From: Epiperipatus broadwayi
Taxonomy: Eukaryota; Onychophora; Udeonychophora; Euonychophora; Peripatidae
Direction: 5' to 3'
DNA: 64,000 nucleotides
NCBI GenBank assembly: GCA_028023455.1
Contig: JAQFVV010006640.1
Location: 1 to 64,000 of the forward strand
Both the position numbers and the translations under genes were made by a program. Within the stretch, counting starts at the first letter, position 1, and every line of letters begins with the position of its first letter. Under the pieces are notes generated by a model. The model had not been told where the DNA came from. It made no database searches and saw only the letters and a program-made list of their open reading frames with translations. Positions 61,011-64,000 of the stretch are shown here, piece by piece.

Positions 61011-61690
61011 ATACACAAGCAAACAATTTAATGGTAAAAAATATATTTTAAATTCTTTAGGCTTTCAATTATGTAATAATCCTCATCAGCTTTAAATGAA
61101 TTTCAAATTTTAATGTTATGTAAATTTCTATAAGCTGTGTATGGCCATATTTTCATATTGCCTATTAATAACATTATATCTATATTTATCTATCAAAATT
61201 GCTTCTTTAATTTTCCTCTCTTTATGATTCCTTTCTTCCATTAATATTTTTATTTCATTAATATTAAATGTAAATCTATAATTACAAGTCTTTCCATGGT
61301 TAATGAATACTGAAGCTGTGTTAAATTGACTATTTACATTATTTTTAATCCGATTATATAATAACTGATACTCTTTTAATCTTTTTTTCACAGAACATCT
61401 CGATTCACCCATATATAATTTATTACATCCACATGAAATTTGATAAATTATATTACTTCTTTGCATTTTAGGAATTATTCTCTTAGAATTATTAATCAAT
61501 CGATTAACATTCAGAGGAATACAAAATGAAATATACTTTTCTTTAAATATATTTTAAATTGATTTAGACACTAACATAGATATTCATTCTTTATTATCTA
61601 AGGTAACAGTGCAAACCCTCTTCTTATTATTAAATGAATTTACTGCATATAAAATTTGGTTTTTATCATAACCAACCTATAAAAGTTCAT
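61011..61690 (-). mobile_element. Penelope-like element 3' fragment
   Basis: From upstream sequence at ~61690 through the GIY-YIG frame to a 3' UTR that ends in (TA)n at ~61010. The 3' UTR contains GCTGATGAGG, a 5-bp stem (ATTAT/ATAAT) and GAAAGC at 61090-61060, and shares AATTTAATGGTAA (plus-strand reading) with the relic at 46490. Confidence 0.7.
61128..61499 (-). CDS. GIY-YIG endonuclease domain of a Penelope-like element (fragment)
   Basis: 123 codons. The GIY block is IIYQISCGC (~17-25), the YIG block LYMGES (~28-33), followed by R34 and KKRLKEY, the helix with the second basic catalytic side. C-terminal text MEERNHKERKIKEAILID gives the conserved Glu and the helix typical of Penelope nucleases. 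GIY-YIG domains nick target DNA for RT priming in these elements. Homology to Penelope proteins continues upstream of the ATG (ISFCIPLNVNRL), so the start is only the first Met of a truncated polyprotein. The RT part is missing here; the longer relic at 46.5-49.1 kb has both. Confidence 0.75.
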   Translation of the reverse strand: MINNSKRIIPKMQRSNIIYQISCGCNKLYMGESRCSVKKRLKEYQLLYNRIKNNVNSQFNTASVFINHGKTCNYRFTFNINEIKILMEERNHKERKIKEAILIDKYRYNVINRQYENMAIHSL

Positions 61691-61779
61691 TAGCAAAAAG
61701 TTCAATATTTAAAATTTATTACTCCTATATTTACATAATTTATCATTGCGATGCAAAAACAATTTCCGAATGTATATAT

Positions 61780-61970
61780 ATAAATTAATAGTTTTGGGGC
61801 TGAACCATGTATTATTTTCATTTGATATTTTGACAGACTAGCATTCACTATTACATTCACCATTATCAAGGTTAACCTTGATAAGCTTAATCTTGATAAT
61901 GGTGGATGCTAGTCTGTCAAAATATCAAATGAAAATAATACATGGTTCAGCCCCAAAACTATTAATTTAT
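61780..61970. repeat. Long hairpin with perfect 65-bp arms
   Basis: 61780-61844 and 61906-61970 are exact reverse complements by eye. Pairing resumes inside (CACCATTATCAAGGTTAA with TTAATCTTGATAATGGTG) around a 13-nt insertion on the left. It is followed by the 33-bp motif also seen at 55228. Non-coding. Confidence 0.92.
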
Positions 61971-62013
61971 CTACATCATAGAACCGTGAAAACATTAAAT
62001 ATTATATATATAT

Positions 62014-62044
62014 TGTAACGGGATATATATATATATGCGTTACA
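62014..62044. repeat. TGTAACG...CGTTACA palindrome around TA
   Basis: TGTAACG (62014-62020), GGATATATATATATATG, CGTTACA (62038-62044). Confidence 0.85.
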
Positions 62045-63280
62045 TTCAAATTTTAATAGTAACTTTTTTTATCTAATACAGAATTAAAAACAAACTGTCA
62101 AAATGCACAAATAACGAATTATTAATTTATTAATATGTTAGATTGATTTAAATATTAAAATAAGCTTTAAAAAAATAAAAAAATTATAGAATCGAAACAA
62201 AGATTCTAATCTTTAAATAAAGTATAAAATGAAAACCTTTTTAATAATAGCGAAGATTTTTTTAATTATAAAAAAATTACAAACAGATCCTTAAGGCAAA
62301 ATCACAATTAAAGAAATGATTACGAAATAGATAAGAGTTCCCGCCCAGAGATAGAGACACAGACCTAAATGGAAAACCCAAAATCTTACCTTGGACACAA
62401 ACTAAATAAACCAATGGAATGCAGACATGAAATATGTTTGATGAATCCTGCATTCCAGAGATAAGGTACCTGAGGACTATAAAAAGAAATCTTAAACAAT
62501 AATTAGTTAGTTGGAGAGAATCAGAAAATTAAAATTTTAAATTCAATTGTCTTTGTTGAAAGCAAAAATTTTTTAAAAAGCTATTGTCACCGTCATTAAG
62601 AATGTAGTCAGTGTCAACGGGCTTCCTTCGGTGCGGCCGGCCAAAGGTAGCTTTCCTATTCACGGATCCCAGGATCGAACCATTGGAACTGTCTTCACAA
62701 AGCTTCATAAATCGTCATCGTCCACAAGAAAAGGGCCCTTGCGTAAATGAGATCTTCGTCGTGAAGGAATAAGTACAGGACAAAAAAGAGGTATAAATTT
62801 ATAAATGATCAACTTAAATATAAACTCTCTTAAGCTTAAAATCTTTCAGATTTTATTTGTGTCTAAAAAAATGACCTATAAACTTTCTTTCCTGAATAAA
62901 CCTGAACTTTTTGTATCTTTTATAAACTTTGCAATTTTAAAACTCTGATCTAAAGTTAAAACGTAATCTCTTCAAAATGTATTGTATTTTATTTTTGTTT
63001 ATTCATGCTAAAAAGATCTATTTGTAATAGGGTAGGGATTTGCGATTGCAAACTTAAATTTAAAAATAGAAACACATCGTTATTTGTGCATTATTAAATT
63101 TAAAAGCAGGTTATATAAATTTGCAGTAAAAAAAAAAAAAAAGTTAAAATATAAATGTTATCTTAAAAATGATTTTAAAACCTTAATTAAACTAAAGATT
63201 TTTGTTTTGAATTAAATTAATAAAATGATTTAAATGTTAGTTGAGTGTAGATAGCTGCTAGTCTAGTTTAAATATGTTAC
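62014..63280 (+). mobile_element. Candidate solo LTR related to element B's LTR
   Basis: It starts TGTAACGGG after a TA run. A TATAAAAAG lies near 62479, a GC-rich block at 62590-62780 and AATAAA near 62895. ACCATTGGAACTGT (62677-62690) is shared with the LTR of element B (30208-30221), where it also precedes the poly(A) signal. A right end near TGTTACT (63274-63280) is possible but unconfirmed, so the length is uncertain. Confidence 0.4.
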
Positions 63281-64000
63281 TATTAAAGAGGGTTTTGATT
63301 TCGGACTATTTGTTTCGTAGTTGTGTCAATGCTGGTGAAGAGATATATGGACATTTATATCAATGTAATGTGAAGTGTGTTAGCACCTAGGGCTATGAGT
63401 CCAACTGAATGCATGACCCCAAAGAGAGGTAGTCATATCATTGAAATGGACACAGAGGTATTTCCTGCGCCATTGACCCATTCCAGTTCTATGGATTGAG
63501 AAGATAAGTCGGCAAGATAAGACCGCTCTCTCATCCATATGCAGCATTTTTCTCTTATTATTACATACATGATTCCTTCGCCAGATAGAAGCATATTCCT
63601 ATACTGGTTGAAGCTCATCTTTTCTCCAATATCATGTTGTTCAGATGCATATTCCTGTCGCGTAATTCTATGCTAACATGTTCATATTGCATTGGTTGCT
63701 AATATATATCTGGAAGCGAGCATTGGTGTGGCTGTGGACTTTTAGCCCAGAATCAATTGTTTGAAAGTCTTTTAGGTGCATGGTCTGGGTAGCTCATCTA
63801 TACTTAACATTTCTAAAATTTAAAATTAAGAGTTAAAAACAAATAAAATAATAATGAAACAGAATAAAACAAATTTCTTCCTGTGTTATAAAAATTATTT
63901 TTTAAAAAAGTTATGTGCGTTATTAATTATACACGTAAATAAAATATTTTTTGTGTGTTATTAATACTGACAGTGATTGCCTTTATTATTATTTATTATT
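63281..64000. other. Unrecognised right end of window
   Basis: 63290-63800 has more G+C than most of the window. It holds a 61-codon minus frame (63433-63618) without a domain. It might be the interior of an LTR element following 62014-63280, but no primer site or gag motif was found. The last 200 bases are AT-rich. Confidence 0.35.

Overview
This looks like a piece of a large, very AT-rich animal genome, not bacterial or viral DNA. It has spliceosomal-type exon boundaries, LTR retrotransposons, an RTE-type LINE, Penelope-like elements and very long TA, TAA and GATA microsatellites. A mollusc, most likely a cephalopod such as an octopus, fits best; that is an inference from repeat style, not from a marker gene. 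Almost everything recognisable is mobile DNA or repeat.

Layout. 1-7351: LTR element A, with two ~1.7 kb LTRs, a gag in two frames and no pol. 8.5-16.1 kb: (TAA)n and (GATA)n arrays and TA-centred palindromes. 16.9-19.0 kb: decayed Ty3/Gypsy protease-RT-RNaseH on the minus strand. 19.4-20.2 kb: an inverted repeat. 20.7-24.0 kb: a nearly intact RTE-like LINE with one stop and one frameshift. 24.5-26.2 kb: candidate solo LTR. 29368-33954: LTR element B, young (LTRs ~1% different, GTAA target duplication), holding only gag. 34.7-42.0 kb: ancient Ty3/Gypsy element C with diverged LTRs, a CCHC relic and RT/integrase relics. 43.1-45.7 kb: decayed RTE copy (minus) split by a ~470 bp satellite-like unit. 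46.4-49.1 kb and 61.0-61.7 kb: two Penelope-like relics (minus). 51.6-61 kb: fold-back elements and minisatellites. 62.0-63.3 kb: a second candidate solo LTR. The last 0.7 kb is unrecognised.

The only host-gene signal is a pair of plus-strand exon-like segments: a 38-nt exon coding a signal-peptide-like stretch (28221-28258) and a 78-nt exon with six cysteines (45958-46035). Both have good splice sites and their phases are compatible, so they could belong to one secreted Cys-rich protein gene whose ~17.7 kb intron holds elements B and C. This is a prediction.

The most interesting themes are: (1) two LTR elements with homologous gag proteins and no pol, suggesting a non-autonomous gag-only lineage mobilised in trans; (2) repeated perfect inverted repeats centred on (TA)n, one of them at a Penelope 3' end; (3) several long fold-backs, one 120 nt downstream of the Cys-rich exon; (4) a dispersed ~470 bp repeat found as one monomer plus a partial second.
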